Assembly: GCA_028274465.1 (NCBI GenBank)
Contig: CM051458.1
Location: 16,941,566 to 17,005,565, forward strand
Length of the DNA stretch: 64,000 nt
Direction of reading: 5' to 3'
From: Plantago ovata
Taxonomy: Eukaryota; Streptophyta; Magnoliopsida; Lamiales; Plantaginaceae
Shown in pieces: positions 1 through 11,461 of the stretch. How positions within the stretch are numbered: position 1 is the first letter of the stretch; every line of letters starts with the position of its first letter. The notes beneath the pieces are model-generated. The model did not search any database. It was not told where the DNA came from and was given only the letters and a program-made list of their open reading frames with translations. Made by a program: the position numbers and the translations under genes.

Positions 1-775
1 GTGAACTTGATGTTGGCTTATCAGATCGGGAAGATCCCGAGACCTACAAAGAGGCAATAAATGATATTGACTCAGATAGATGGCAAGAGGCCATGGAGTT
101 GGAAAGAGACTCCATGTACCTGAACCAAGTTTGGAGCTTGGTAGACTTGCCCCAAGGGGTTAGACCTATTGGGTGCAAATGGGTCTTTAAACGAAAGACA
201 GATGTCGATGGCAAGGTACAAATGAACAAGGCTAGACTTGTGGCGAAGGGCTACACACAAAGGTATGGCATCGATTACGATGAAACCTTTTCACCGGTAG
301 CAAAGTTGAAGTCTATTCGAATTCTACTTGCGGTAGCTGCCTACTATGATTATGAGATCCGACAGATGGATGTAAAGACTGCCTTCCGCAATGGCATCCT
401 TGAGGAAGAGGTTCTATATGGTACAGCAGAAGGTTTTATTAGTAAAACCAGGCCAACTGCTGTATGCAAATTACAGAGATCCATCTATGGGCTAATGCAA
501 GCGTCTAGGAGCTGGAATATCCACTTTGACGAAGCTTTCAAATCGTTTGACTTCGTCAGAAGCGTAGAAGATCCCTGTGTCTATACTAGGCACAACGACA
601 AGGGAGTCGTTTTCATGATCATATATGTTGATGACGTTTTGATCATGGGAAACAATGTCTCTATGCTAGAAGAGACTAAAGTTGGTTATCAAGTACCTTC
701 TCGATGAAGGACTTGGTGAAGCGAACTACATCCTACGGATAAAGATCTATAGAGATAGGTCCAAGAGGATGTTAG
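1..775 (+). pseudogene. Ty1/copia reverse transcriptase fragment (C2, first copy)
   Basis: This is part of a copia polyprotein whose RT copies element RNA into DNA. The reading frame is open from base 3 through the start of RT, with typical copia blocks: KWVF, KARLVAKGY, QMDVKTAF, then YVDDVLIMG, which holds the catalytic Asp pair. Compared with the second copy at 27404 it keeps about 41 bases after codon ~22 that the other has lost. It also carries one-base indels: two near 412-428 cancel each other and swap a few residues, and others after 680 break the frame. RNase H is missing, because coding stops at an RSKRML stretch where LC2 begins at 776. It cannot be functional. Many of the indels may be sequencing errors, since the contig ends at 2090. 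Confidence 0.9.
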
Positions 776-1370
776 TGATAGTGTATATGTCCTAGAGATA
801 GTCCTTATTAAGGGCATGCGACCCTTATGAGGGCATTATGTACTATTACACAGGTCAACGTAATATAATATATGTTTGTTGTTTGACTATTGAGTATCGC
901 TTCATATTTATATTACACCAGGCATGCAGCATGTCATATCTCTATTTCTGTCTGTATTGATATTAAACATGTCCCCTCGGATAGATGACCGATCACACAG
1001 ATAGTGGGAGCTATGTGAGTTATCATCTATCCCAAACTCTCCCTAGTCGAGGTTCATCTCGGATGTAGGGGTCTGAATGAACCAGCTGAGACTAGTATGC
1101 GTGGAGGTTATACTTATTGGAGAAAGTGTGAGCCGATCCGACGACCACGGAACGGATTGTTGGACAATCAAGAAACGTTCCCATAACTACGCATAGTTGT
1201 TCGAATGATGATTACCGAACAATGGAAGTACCCACCGGACACTCCATCGATGTATATTCTACACTGAAGTGTCTATGGGAACCGGTAAGTTGTCGAAGTG
1301 ATGTCAGTTGTCCTTTGGACTTACAGGACTTTATCATCACTTTGTTGCCCCATATCCTTGGTGGACCCAT
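776..1370 (+). mobile_element. LC2 LTR-like fragment (5' ~595 bp)
   Basis: This sequence begins TGATAGTGTATATG exactly where C2 RT coding stops. The same start is seen in an unrelated flank at 7617, so it marks a mobile-element end. TG at the start suggests an LTR. It matches 28140-28739 and 8783-9382. It is cut at 1370 by an H LTR after CCCAT. No coding is seen. This copy has several one-base losses relative to both other copies. Confidence 0.7.
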
Positions 1371-2090
1371 TGATGAATGTGTATTTTACACTTTCATTCG
1401 AGTCTTTTTCACCTATTTTAGCTATCCTCTATGTTAATTTAGCTATATTTTAGTGCATTTTATTAGAATAGTGTCACGTTTCCCTTTAGATTTTATTTTA
1501 CAGGTTTTGGTTGAAATTCGAAGATTTCCGGGCAATTATATTGAGTTGACAAGGAATTGGTGTTCCAGAAGCCTATTTGGAGTATCTGAAGGTTTCCGGA
1601 TGGGATTTGGAGTCTAGGGGCCGAATCTGGAGGTTAGAAGGCTACTAGAAGTCAGAAACCGAGTCCGAAAAGGGGAAGAAATCCAAACCGCGTCGAATAC
1701 GCGGAATTCCGCGAAAAAAAGCGCCGGGCGAACCGCCGCGGAGCTGGGGCGAACCGCCCCACACCGGGTGAACTGCCGGGGTGTGGGGCGAACCGCCCCG
1801 TGGTAATTCGAAGCCTATATATAGTTTGCTCAGTTTTCTTTTTTCTCCGAAAATCATATCTTTCCAGACCTTCTCTCCCACCTTTCTCTATAGTTTTTGG
1901 TAGGGACTTCCCAGAGCCTGTTCTGGGGGTCCGTAGCCTAGGGATACTTTTTCATAGCAGTTTGGAGCTCGTAGGATCGCAATCATCCGGAGATTGACAT
2001 ACTTCGGTAACTTTGTATCTTACAGTTTTATTCTACTTATTTTATTCTTTCAACATGTTTTTTCCTTCTATGATTTCTGTTGATTGCAGC
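1371..2090 (+). repeat. H-family 5' LTR, partial (H0), running into a gap
   Basis: The LTR starts TGATGAATGTGTATTTTAC, inserted in LC2 after CCCAT. It matches the H3 LTR from 28740. It has the GC-rich palindromic block (about 1722-1800, units like GGGGCGAACCGCCCC) followed by a TATATATAG box at 1816-1824. The gap cuts it about 590 bases before its expected end. Confidence 0.88.
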
Positions 2091-2190
2091 NNNNNNNNNN
2101 NNNNNNNNNNNNNNNNNNNNNNNNNNNNNNNNNNNNNNNNNNNNNNNNNNNNNNNNNNNNNNNNNNNNNNNNNNNNNNNNNNNNNNNNNN
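2091..2190. other. Assembly gap (100 N)
   Basis: There are exactly 100 N, the usual placeholder for a gap of unknown size. The order and distance of the two sides are not proven by the sequence. Confidence 0.99.
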
Positions 2191-3159
2191 TAACACCTCA
2201 AAGGTTTCGAAAATTACAATTGAGTCCTTCGGGTTTTCGAAAATTGCTACCTGGTCAATAGAATTTTCGATTTTTCAATCTAGTCCAAATTTTCAATTTT
2301 TCATAGAGATTATAAGTATGTGATTATAATTTTCATAATGAAATTATGAAGTCATTTGGCATCCACATAGGCTAGTACTTGTTTGTTTGCTCGATATGCT
2401 ATTGTTTGACAATGCATGTTTAAATACCATGTATTTTACTTTCCGTTCGACCGCTATGCATGCGAGGGTAGGTGGCGCCCTTTTATTTGTCGGACCGCAT
2501 AATTTTATGTATGGGTAGGCGGCGCCCATTATGTGCTTGACCGCGCTTAGAACTAGAATGGATAGGCGACATCCATTACGTGTAGACCGCTCATCCCTTA
2601 TTTGTTTGTAGATGACTGATAACAACCCTCAAGCTACAAGCCCCAACCAATATAAGTGCAGAAATATGTATATGTATGTGTTTCTGAGATGCTTTCCATG
2701 GGTGCTTTAATTCTGAACTTTCATTGCGTTTCCCTGTATTGGCGACCTCGTCTTGCAGACTCGCAGTGATCGTCAGATTAGAGTAAGCCTATGGTTATAA
2801 CTTATTTCATATTGTATCTAGCGACATCGATAGGTACAATATGTAGAGCGTCTGGTTAAATTAGATTTAACACCCAAGAGTTGCGTGACGCAATTGGATA
2901 GTCCTACCGGTCATATTATTTTATGCGACCAGCCCCCGTTGGAGTATAGCATAGTATGGATTTGGATCTTGGCCACTACGGTAACTTGTTGGACATTACC
3001 CGTATGTTTGTTTTGGGGGCAATCATATGTGAAAATAGTGGAAGCTAAACAGCTAAAGGACCTTGTTGTTTAGTTATGTTGACTATGTATTTAGAAATAG
3101 TATTTCAATAGTTGATTTATTATTTTCGTTCTATATTATTTCTCCTTAGAAAAACAAAA
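2191..3159 (+). other. Probable copia (C2) LTR end and untranslated leader
   Basis: This non-coding stretch leads directly to the C2 gag start codon at 3160 (context AAAACAAAAATGG). I could not place the LTR end or the primer site: the usual copia tRNA-Met site TGGTATCAGAGC is absent. It holds a degenerate 47-bp tandem repeat (2466-2606). The call as LTR and leader is inference from position. Confidence 0.4.
2466..2606 (+). repeat. Degenerate 47-bp tandem repeat, 3 units
   Basis: Units start at 2466, 2513 and 2560, a period of exactly 47. Each opens with GGGTAGG/GGATAGG, then GGCGCCC or a variant, and has GACCGC about 26 bases in. A weaker unit may precede them. Confidence 0.7.
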
Positions 3160-3786
3160 ATGGCTATACCGTCCTCCGAGCTCATTGCCAACTTGGAGTT
3201 GCAAAAGCTAACAGGACCAAACTACGTGGATTGGATCCATGAGGTACGAAGGGTGCTATGGCACAACGAGGTTGAGTATGTGTTAGACGAACCTATCCCT
3301 TCACCTCCCACTGAATTGACTACTGCAACCTATGATTGCTATTATGAGATGTCAGTGGAAAGGGCCGAGTTTGTGAAGAATTTCTTGCTGAATGCTATGT
3401 CTGACAATATGGTTGGACCATGTTGAGACAAGGAACCATATGAGATTGTGAGATATCTCTCCTCATTCTTGGATACTCCAAGGATGTGTGAAGGGTTCGA
3501 AGCTATCAAGTTCATGCTTATCCAAAGACTTGAGACAGAAGAGCTGTCGCCTGAACAAGTCAAGTCATTGATTGATTTTCTCTTTCAACTTGTTGGATAT
3601 GGCTTGGAGCTAGAAGCTAAGGCTTCCATTATCTTGATCGTGCAAAGATTGTTGCAATCTATTCAGAATCCCGAAGTCGGGGCAGCAACAGAGTCGATTG
3701 CTGAGAGACCTATTGCCAACGAGTTTCTAAGGGTCAATCATAGACCCAAAGGGAACAAGGGTGGCAAGAATGCACTCAATCGTAAG
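3160..3786 (+). pseudogene. Ty1/copia gag N-terminal part (C2), cut by H1
   Basis: Copia gag forms the virus-like particle in the cytoplasm. The frame starts at ATG 3160 and shows the typical gag opening: a short hydrophilic start, then LTGPNYVDWIHEVRRVLW, like the LNGxNYxxWK opening of UBN2-type gag domains. One stop (TGA, 3424-3426) interrupts it, but the same frame stays open on both sides to 3786, where a basic tail (GNKGGK) is cut by the H1 LTR. The zinc knuckle expected downstream is missing. The stop codon that ends the last stretch (3787-3789) is made by the LTR itself. Protease and the integrase start are nowhere in the window. The next C2 part is integrase at 26341. Confidence 0.82.
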
Positions 3787-4130
3787 TGATGAACGTGTAT
3801 TTTACACCTTCATTCGAGTTTTTTTTCACCTATTTTGCTATCCTCTACGTTAATTTAGCTATATTATAGTGCATTTTATTAGAATAGTGTCACGTGTCCC
3901 TTTAGTTTGCATTTTACCGGTTTTGGGTGAAAACCGTGGTTTTTTCGGGCAATTATATTGAAGAGAACGAAGAATTGGTGTTCCGGGGACATTTTTGGAG
4001 TATCTAGAAGATTCCGGATAGGATTTGAAGTCTAAGGGCCGAGTCTGAAGGCTTAAAGGTCACTAGAAGGCAAAAACCGAGTCCGAAAAGGAAAATAAAT
4101 CCAAAAACGCGTCGTTTGCCGACTGCACCT

Positions 4131-4210
4131 CCCAGGCGATTCGTCCGGGACGTGGGGCGGTTCGCCCCACACCAGGCGATTTGCCCGGTGTGTTGGGCGA
4201 CTCGCCCCAC
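4131..4210. repeat. GC-rich palindrome array in H LTR
   Basis: Several near-palindromes follow in a row, such as GGGCGGTTCGCCC and GGGCGACTCGCCC, ending about 15 bases before the TATA box. Equivalent arrays sit at the same place in the other H LTRs and in the H1 3' region (7549-7591). Confidence 0.8.
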
Positions 4211-4224
4211 ACATTCCGAACCCC

Positions 4225-4233
4225 TATATATAG
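4225..4233 (+). promoter_or_regulatory. TATA box of H1 LTR
   Basis: TATATATAG stands about 440 bases into the LTR, where the U3/R border of an LTR promoter would be. It is kept in the other H LTRs (1816, 29186 and, inverted, near 8425, 11045 and 25894). Confidence 0.7.
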
Positions 4234-4980
4234 TTGCTCAGTTTTCTCCGTTTCTCATACTTTCTCAGACCTTTTTTCACACCTTTCTCATTAGTTTTAG
4301 AGAAGAATTCTCCAGAGTCTGTTCTGGGAATTCTTAGCATAGGAGATACTTTTTCTTATCGACTTGGAGCTTGTGAGATCACAATTCTTCAGAGATTGAC
4401 AACCTTCGGTAACATTGTATCTCAGATTTTTCTATTTATATTTATTTATCTTTCAACATGTTTTCATTCAATCTTGCTATCATTTCTGTTGATTGCATGA
4501 CATCTATGAGTAGCTAAATTTATCGTTGGTGATAGTATGTGATTTCTTAGCGAAGGGTTAGTAATTATGCTGATGGCGGTAAAGCGAATCAGACTTTGAG
4601 TTATTGCTTTATTTCTTTGATCTATCTAAGCCCTCTATCTTCGTAGTGTTGAATAATAACGGAACACATTGGACAATTCATGATCAAAGATCTCTATTCA
4701 AAACGATCGGGTACTTCATGCATGATTATTAACCCACTATGCTTTGAATGATCATACTATCACTAACTTCCATTATCTTGATAAGAAAAACCTGTGCTAA
4801 GTCATTTGTTGATTTTATAGTTTAAGTTAGATTAGATAGAGCTAGTTATAGTCCTTAGAGATCGACACTCGAGGTTATTTTACTGCTACACTACGGTTTT
4901 CGTTGTAGTCGTGAATTGCCTTTGGCTAAATACAAATTTATTTGATTAATTAGAATCTGACAAATTCCGCTTCATCAAAT

Positions 4981-4998
4981 TGGCGCCGTTGCCGGGGA
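4981..4998 (+). other. Primer binding site, tRNA-Asp type (H1)
   Basis: TGGCGCCGTTGCCGGGGA is complementary to the 3' end of plant tRNA-Asp, the usual primer of Athila/Tat elements. It lies 3 bases after the LTR. Confidence 0.88.
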
Positions 4999-5120
4999 CT
5001 ATACTCCTTTTTTCTGTTTAGCTTTTATATATTTTCAGCATTCAATTCCTAGTTTTAGTAGTTTTTATTTTTTCTATTTGATCTCTCTGATACTCCTTTC
5101 TAGCTTTTTACACATAGTGT

Positions 5121-7283
5121 ATGCGTAGTACACGATCTAGGGGAACACCGCTTGCTGATCCAATCGCTGAAATCGACAGAGTCTACCACCAAAGAAGGCG
5201 ACTACTTTTACGACGTGAACTAGAGGAAATAGAGGATACCGATTTCTCTAAATCTCTACACAGTCTTTTCAAGGAAATCGACGGAATGGCTGAAGCTAGA
5301 CCACTGAAAGCATGGGTTCAACCCTCCAAGGATCGTATGAGGAGACCGGCGATTGTTCTTTCGTCTGCAACTCGAGATCTAGAAATCAAGAACCACGCGT
5401 TCCAACAACTTCCGAGGTTCTATGGCTTAGCAAGGGAAGATGTGATGGGGTACTTGCACGATATCGATGATTTCGTCAACCAACTCCCATGACCCGGAGC
5501 TGAAATAACAACGGATGAGTTGAGAATGAAGGTTTTTGCTATGGGGCTTGACGACAGAGCCAAGTCATGGTTGAGTTCTCAACCGGCGGGCTCGCTGGAC
5601 ACTTGGGAAACGGTTTTTTTTTAGCATTCATGGAGAAATACTTCCCTCACACCTTGACTACCGCGCTTAAGGCGCAAATCACTGGGTTCAAACAAGACTA
5701 TGATGAGACCATCTACACCGCGTTTGAGAGGTTCCAAGACCTCATGAACAAGTGCCCTCACCATGGTTTTGAGCTTTCGGATCTTGTCCAACACTTCTAC
5801 AATGGACTGACCTTTGAAAACCAACAAGTGGTGGACTTCCAATGCCGTGGCAATATTTGGGAGGAAACCGCGGAAGCCGTCTGGGCGGTTTTTGAAAGGC
5901 TTGCTAAGGGTTCGCAATTCAAGGATCCAAGAGCAATGGTTAGGAGACGTGGACCTGAAGCTCCACCTACTCAGGAGGCCCCTATGTATGGGGGGAACGG
6001 GGATCGATTCGAGTGCTTTACCAACGAGTTGAAACAAGTCCTCAAGAACTCCGCAGGAACAACTATGTCAAACGAAGTTTGCCGAATATGCAAGAACTAT
6101 GGGCATGGAGCTCATATGTGTAGATAGGAGCTTGCATATGATGATGGCAATTGGGTTCGAGGAGGCGAAGAGGATGCCTTGGCTACAGAATTTGGTACTC
6201 AAGAAGCTAGCTACAGACAAGACAGTAGGAATCCTCGAGGTGGATTTTGGAGAAGAGGGTTCCGGAATAATCAAGGATATGCACCGACTAGCCAAACTTA
6301 TGGCCCTAACCAAGACCGTAGTAGGCTTAACTATGGTAATGATCACTGCGAAAATCCCGCTCCCAAAGAGCAACCGAAGTCGAAGACAGCTCTACTCATG
6401 GAAAACTTGCATAAACTGGTTGATCACACCCAAGGTTTTTTTAAACGTTATGAAGAAGATTCTGAGAAGACTAGGGCGAGGCTTGATCGATTGGAAGACA
6501 GCACTAGGCATGCCCATCAAAAGTTGCAAGAGTTGATTGACCGTGGGGCAAGTAGGGAACAAGGGAAGCTGCCTAGCAACACTGAGAAGTCGATGTCCAT
6601 TACCTTGGTGGGTGATATTCCTGTTGAAATCACCATCAAGAAGGTTGCTAAATGTGAGCGTTGCAAGGATGAAGAACCCCCACTAGCCAAGGAAGAAGAG
6701 AAGGACCTTGGTTCTGAAGAGAGTGAAGAGTAGCAAGAGGATCCCGAGCCAATTCCTCAAAGTTTCGATGTTAAGGTCGGGATTGATGAACTTGAAGATG
6801 TTCGTGCTACACTAGACACGGGATCCTACTCTAATGTGCTCCCAATGAATGTGTTTGAGAAGAGTAGCCTTGGAAAACTATCTGAGCATAAGGCTATTGT
6901 GCAATTGGCGGATGGATCCTTTGTGAGACCCGAAGGCGTTGTGAAGAACGTATTGGTTAAGATTGGTGAAGCTTCTGTGTACACCAATTTTTGTAGTTAT
7001 GCCGACGTCTACACCTGGGAAGGGGGATGTCGTTCTCTTGGGGCGAACGTTCTTGACTAAGCTGCGCTCCGTGATAGACATCTACCGAAGAACTTGCACC
7101 ATTGAGGTGGATGGTAACCAACATGTGTTGCGAGCCATATCTGATCCAAATATCCACTTCGATGCTTCTCACACCATTAACTACTTTGGTCTTGCTGTCT
7201 ATGTTCATTCTTATTCACAGGTTCGTGGCATGAGGAGGAGATCCATGAAGGGGAAGTCTAGTACCCTCAAGAAGAAGAGCTAG
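5121..7283 (+). pseudogene. H1 gag-protease polyprotein, decayed
   Basis: Gag would assemble particles and the aspartic protease would cut the polyprotein. The start at 5121 gives an RGTPLADPIAEIDRVYHQ N-terminus shared with H3. The gag core includes FQQLPRFYGL and CPHHGFELSDLVQHFYNGL. A CCHC zinc knuckle (CRICKNYGHGAHMC) ends near 6124. Protease has LDTGSYSN near 6815 and VVLLGRTFL near 7032. Damage: TGA at 5490, a frameshift in a T-run near 5614-5622, TAG at 6125, TAG at 6731 and an extra T near 6990. The last frame ends at TAG 7281-7283. The intact relatives H2 and H3 show what each region should be. No RT or integrase follows. Function is lost in this copy. Confidence 0.88.
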
Positions 7284-7616
7284 GCTCAAGAAGGAGTCGA
7301 GTCAAAGACTATAAACAATGGCGCTATCCGGGAGGCAACCCGGAGTTCTTATCGCTTTTTTACCGCTTTATTGCATGAATTCATACATTGAACAATTTTT
7401 TTTTCTTATGTGAATTTGTTCGTCTCTGTGTCGTTTGTGCTTATGTTTGAGTGAACTTTTTCGAGTGGTTTTATGAGAAATGGTTTTCGGGTGGTTTTAT
7501 GAGTAAACTGAGTTTTTTTCGAAAAAATTCATCTCCCTACCTCTGAAGGTGGGGGGCGAATCGCCCCCCATGGGCGGCGAGTCGCCCCCACATGTCCAGA
7601 GAGCTCGCGCTCTCTG
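7284..7616 (+). other. H1 3' region with palindromes
   Basis: This is non-coding. GGGAGGCAACCCGG near 7329 is also found after protease in the other H and G elements (GGGAGGCAACCCGAGG). At 7549-7591 GC palindromes such as GGGGGGCGAATCGCCCCCC repeat the type found in the H LTR. A near-perfect palindrome AGAGAGCTCGCGCTCTCT (7598-7615) ends at the LC2 insertion point. Confidence 0.7.
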
Positions 7617-10189
7617 TGATAGTGTATATGTGATGAACGCGTGGATGTCGGGTCCAACGTATCAAATAAATTTGTATTTAGCCAAAGGCAATTCACAACT
7701 ACAACGAAAACCGTAGTGTAGCAGTAGAATAACCTCGAGTGTCGATCTCTAAGGACTATAACTAGCTTTATCTAATCTAATTTAGAATATAAAACAACAG
7801 ACGATTTAGCAAAGGTTTTTCTTAACAGATAATGGAGATTGGTGATAGTATGGTCCTTCAAAGCATAACGGGTTAATAATCATGCATAAATTCCTCGGTT
7901 TTGCATGGAGATCTTGATCAATGAATTGTCCAGTTGTAATTATCAAACACTACGAAGATATAGATTTAGATAGGTCAAAGTCCAATGAATTGTCCAATTG
8001 TGTGCAATAATTAATCAACAATACGAAGATAGAGATTTAGATAGATCAAAGAAATAAAGCAATAACACGGAGTATAATGCGCGATATAGCCATTAGCATA
8101 ATTATTAACCCTTCCCTAAGAATTCACATACTATCACCAACGAGAAGTAGCTACTCATAGTTGTCATGCAATCAACAAAAATCATAGAAGAAAACATGTT
8201 GAAAGATATATAAAAATAAGTAGAAAAACTGTAAGATACAATGTTACTGAAGGTTGTCAATCTCCGAAGAATCGCGATCTTACAAGCTCCAAACTGCTAT
8301 GAAAAAGTATCTCCTAAGCTATGAACCCCCAGAACAGGCTCTGGGAAGTTCCTACCTAAAACTACAGAGAAAGGTGAGAGAAAAGGTCTGGAAAAGTATG
8401 AAAAACGGAGAAAAAGTGAGCAACTATATATAGGCTACGAATTGTGTGGGGCGAAGGGCCCCACACACCGGGCGACTCGCCTGGTGTGGGGCGATTCGCC
8501 CGGGAGTAAAACTCGGGAAAATACGCGTTTTCGACGCGTTTTTGGATTTCTTCCCCTTTTTGGACTCGGTTTCTGACTTCTAGTGGCCTTCTAACCTCCA
8601 GATTCGACCCCTAGACTTCAAATCCTATCCGGAAACCTTTAGATACTCCAATTAGGCTTCTGGAACACCAATTCCTTGTCTACTTCAATATATTTTCCGG
8701 AAAACCTCGTTTTTCAACCAAAACCTGTAAAATAAAGACTAAAGGGAAACGTGACACTATTCTAATAAAATGCACTAAAATATGATAGTGTATATGTGCT
8801 AGAGACAGTCCTTACTAAGGGCATGGTGCCCTTATAGAGGGCATATATGTACTATTACATAGGTCAACGTAATATAATATATGTTTGTTGCATTTTACTG
8901 TTGAGTATTGCTTTCATATTTATATTACACCAGGCTGCAGCATGTCATATCTTTATTACTGTCTGTATTGATATTAAACATGTCCCCTCGGATAGATGAC
9001 CGATCACACAGATAGTGGGAGCTATGTGAGTTATCATCTATCCCAAACTCTCCCTGGTCGAGGTTCATCTCGGATGTGGGGGTCTGAATGAACCAGACAA
9101 GACTAGTATGCGTGGAGGTTATACTTGTTGGAGCAAGTGTGAGCCGATCCCACGACCACGGAACGGATTGTTGGACAATCTAGAAACGTTCCCATAACAG
9201 CGCATAGTTGTTCGAAGAAGCTTTATCGAACAATGGAAGTACCCACCGGACACTCCCATCGATGTATACTCTACACCAAAGTGTCTATGGGAACCGGTAA
9301 GTTGTCGAAGTGATGCGAGTCGTCCTTTGCACTTACAGGACTTTATCATCACATTTGTTGCCCCATATCCTTGGTGGACCCATCGATGTCAGCTCTGAAT
9401 AAGCAGCTGACCTAAGACACGATCCAGAATTATGGCTACATACAAATGGGGGTGATAAGTGATTCTGTGAAGGATTCATCTCTCAAGTGTAGCACAGGAG
9501 AGCACTGCTCATAGTCTGCATAGTTGTGTTGGTAAAGTCACTGGCCAGTGCATATGATATATTATGATGGTCATAAGTATATCTTAACCAAACAACTCCC
9601 TGAGACGCCCGTGGATGTATTATTGGGATAGACACTTCATCGATCCTAGATACATTCGAGCAAGTCAGATGAAGGGACGTTACCATCGTCGCGTTGAGCG
9701 CAACAGGCTTCGCAACGAAAGGGTTAGCTTTGAGAAACCTCTCAAACGTCCTCACGTATTAATATTGCAAATGGAACCGTCTAGGAATTCCATCTTGCCT
9801 AGTCTAGGACTTGCTTAATACGATGAGGCCCTATGAGTCACACTATGTGGTGATTCAGTCTATCAAGATATCCTTGAAGATGGAATCGCCATTAATTTGG
9901 AATTAATTGTGATTGATGGATTATAATTGATTTGGAATTAATTATAATATTTGGTGGCTCAATTAATGATTTGGAATTATTAATTGAATTGGCTAATTAA
10001 TTGTATTTTATGTAAATACAATTAAAGATTATATTTTGGAAATATAATGGAGGTTTGATTAGAAAGGATATGTTAATTTAGAATTAACATATGCACTTGG
10101 GCAAAATCTACTTGGAGTTTGAATTGCCTTAGAACTATAAGTGGGTCCCAAAATTGGGACCCACCTACTGTCCCTAGGAGGCGCGCGCG
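7617..10189 (+). mobile_element. LC2 LTR-like element with an inverted H LTR inside
   Basis: The LC2 start TGATAGTGTATATG occurs at 7617-7630. An inverted H LTR follows (7631-8782), then the same 14 bases again (8783-8796) and about 1.4 kb of LC2. The last part is AT-rich with repeated TTGGAATTAATT words (9895-9990). LC2 is cut at 10189 after GCGCG by the H2 LTR. No convincing coding is seen. It is most likely a long copia-type LTR. Its lineage is unknown. Confidence 0.6.
7631..8782 (-). repeat. Truncated H LTR, inverted, flanked by 14-bp repeats
   Basis: Read on the minus strand this is an H LTR lacking about its first 80 bases. The plus-strand text begins TGATGAACGCGTGG, like the Athila-type LTR at 25460, and stops at ACTAAAATAT. 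There is no primer site or PPT next to it, so it is a lone LTR. The flanks are TGATAGTGTATATG on both sides, far longer than the 5-bp duplication of an LTR element. Confidence 0.8.
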
Positions 10190-11461
10190 TGATGAACGGA
10201 GATTTGTCAAGTCTCAATTCAGCAAATAAATTTGTTAATAGCCAAAGGCAATCCACAACTACAACGAAAACCGTAGTGTAGTAGTAGAATGACTCGAGTG
10301 TCGTTCTCTCAGGACTATAACTAGCTTTATCTATTTAACAAGAGAATGTAAAACAGCAGATAGAAAGCAATAGGGGTTTTCAAGCAGATAATGGAGATTG
10401 GTGATAGTATGGTCCTTCATAACATAATGGGTCGATAATCATGCATAAATTACTCGGTCTTGCATAGAGATCTTTGAATCAATCTTGTGTCCTGTTGCAA
10501 GTATTAAGCACTACGAAGATAATTTGGTCTGACTACTCAACACTGCTGTCCTAATGTGTTCCGTAATTATTCAACACTACGAAGATAATTGGTCTGATGG
10601 TCGACTAGTGTCCATGCGTGCATAATAATCAATACAACATACGAGAATTTTGGTTGCAACTGATCAACGAAATAAAGCAATGACACGGAGTATAATGCGC
10701 GATATAGCCATTAGCATGATTATCTTCCCTCGCTAAGAATTCACATACTACCACCAATGATAAGTTTAGCTACTCATAATAGGCATGCAATCAATAGCAA
10801 TCATAGAAGAAAACATATTGAAAGAAGAATAAAATAAGTAGATAAAAACTGTAAGATACAAAGTTACCGAAGGTTGTCAATCTCCGGATGATTGCGATCC
10901 TACGCGCTCCAATCTGCTATGAAAAAGTATCCCCTAAGCTACGGAACTCCCAGGACAGGCCCCGGGAAGTTCCTACCTAAAACTATAGAGAGAGGTGAGA
11001 AAGTAGGCTTGGAAAGATATGATTTTCGAAGAGAAAACTGAGCACTATATATATGCCCCGAAATATCACGGGGCGGTTCGCCCCATGGCTCCGGCGGTTC
11101 GCCCCCCAGTATTTCGCGGAATTTCCGCGTTTTTCGACGCGGATTTGGATTTTTTCACCTTTTCGGACTCGGTTTATGACTTCTAGTAGCCTTCTAACCT
11201 CCAGATCCGGCCCCTAGACTCCAAATCCTATCCGGAAACCTTCAGATACTCCAAATAGGCTTCTGGAACACCAATTCCTTGTAGACTTCAATATAATTGC
11301 CCCGAAATCTCCGGATTTCAACCAAAACCTGTAAAATAAAATATAAAGGGAAACGTGACACTATTCTAATAAAATGTACTAAAATATAGCTAAATTATCA
11401 TAGAGGATAGCTAAAATAGGTGAAAAAGACTCGAATGAAAGTGTAAAATACACATTCATCA
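10190..11461 (-). repeat. H2 3' LTR (1272 bp)
   Basis: The plus-strand text runs from TGATGAACGGAG to ACACATTCATCA. It is followed by the PPT complement AACTCCCCAAACC, which fixes it as the 3' LTR of a minus-strand element. GC palindromes (11070-11110) and a TATA-like run (11045-11054) are present. Confidence 0.9.

Larger units (their letters stand above)
3787..4977 (+). repeat. H1 5' LTR (1191 bp)
   Basis: It starts TGATGAACGTGTATTTTAC, ends CTTCATCA, and the primer site follows after AAT. It contains the GC-rich palindrome array (4131-4210) and a TATA box (4225). It is close to the LTRs at 1371, 7631 (inverted), 10190 (inverted), 25460 (inverted) and 28740. Confidence 0.92.
3787..7616 (+). 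mobile_element. H1: gypsy-type gag-protease LTR element, left part
   Basis: The order is 5' LTR, tRNA-Asp primer site, leader, gag, protease, and a 3' region cut at 7616 by LC2. It is inserted in C2 gag after GTAAG. The distal flank and 3' LTR are missing from the window, so a target duplication cannot be confirmed. No RT, RNase H or integrase follows protease. In the 333 bases between the last stop and 7616 there is no room for them. Confidence 0.85.

Noticed and set aside
9483-9818. Coding region in LC2 (short frames on both strands)
   Set aside because: The frames are short, overlap on opposite strands and show no known motif. LC2 behaves as an LTR.
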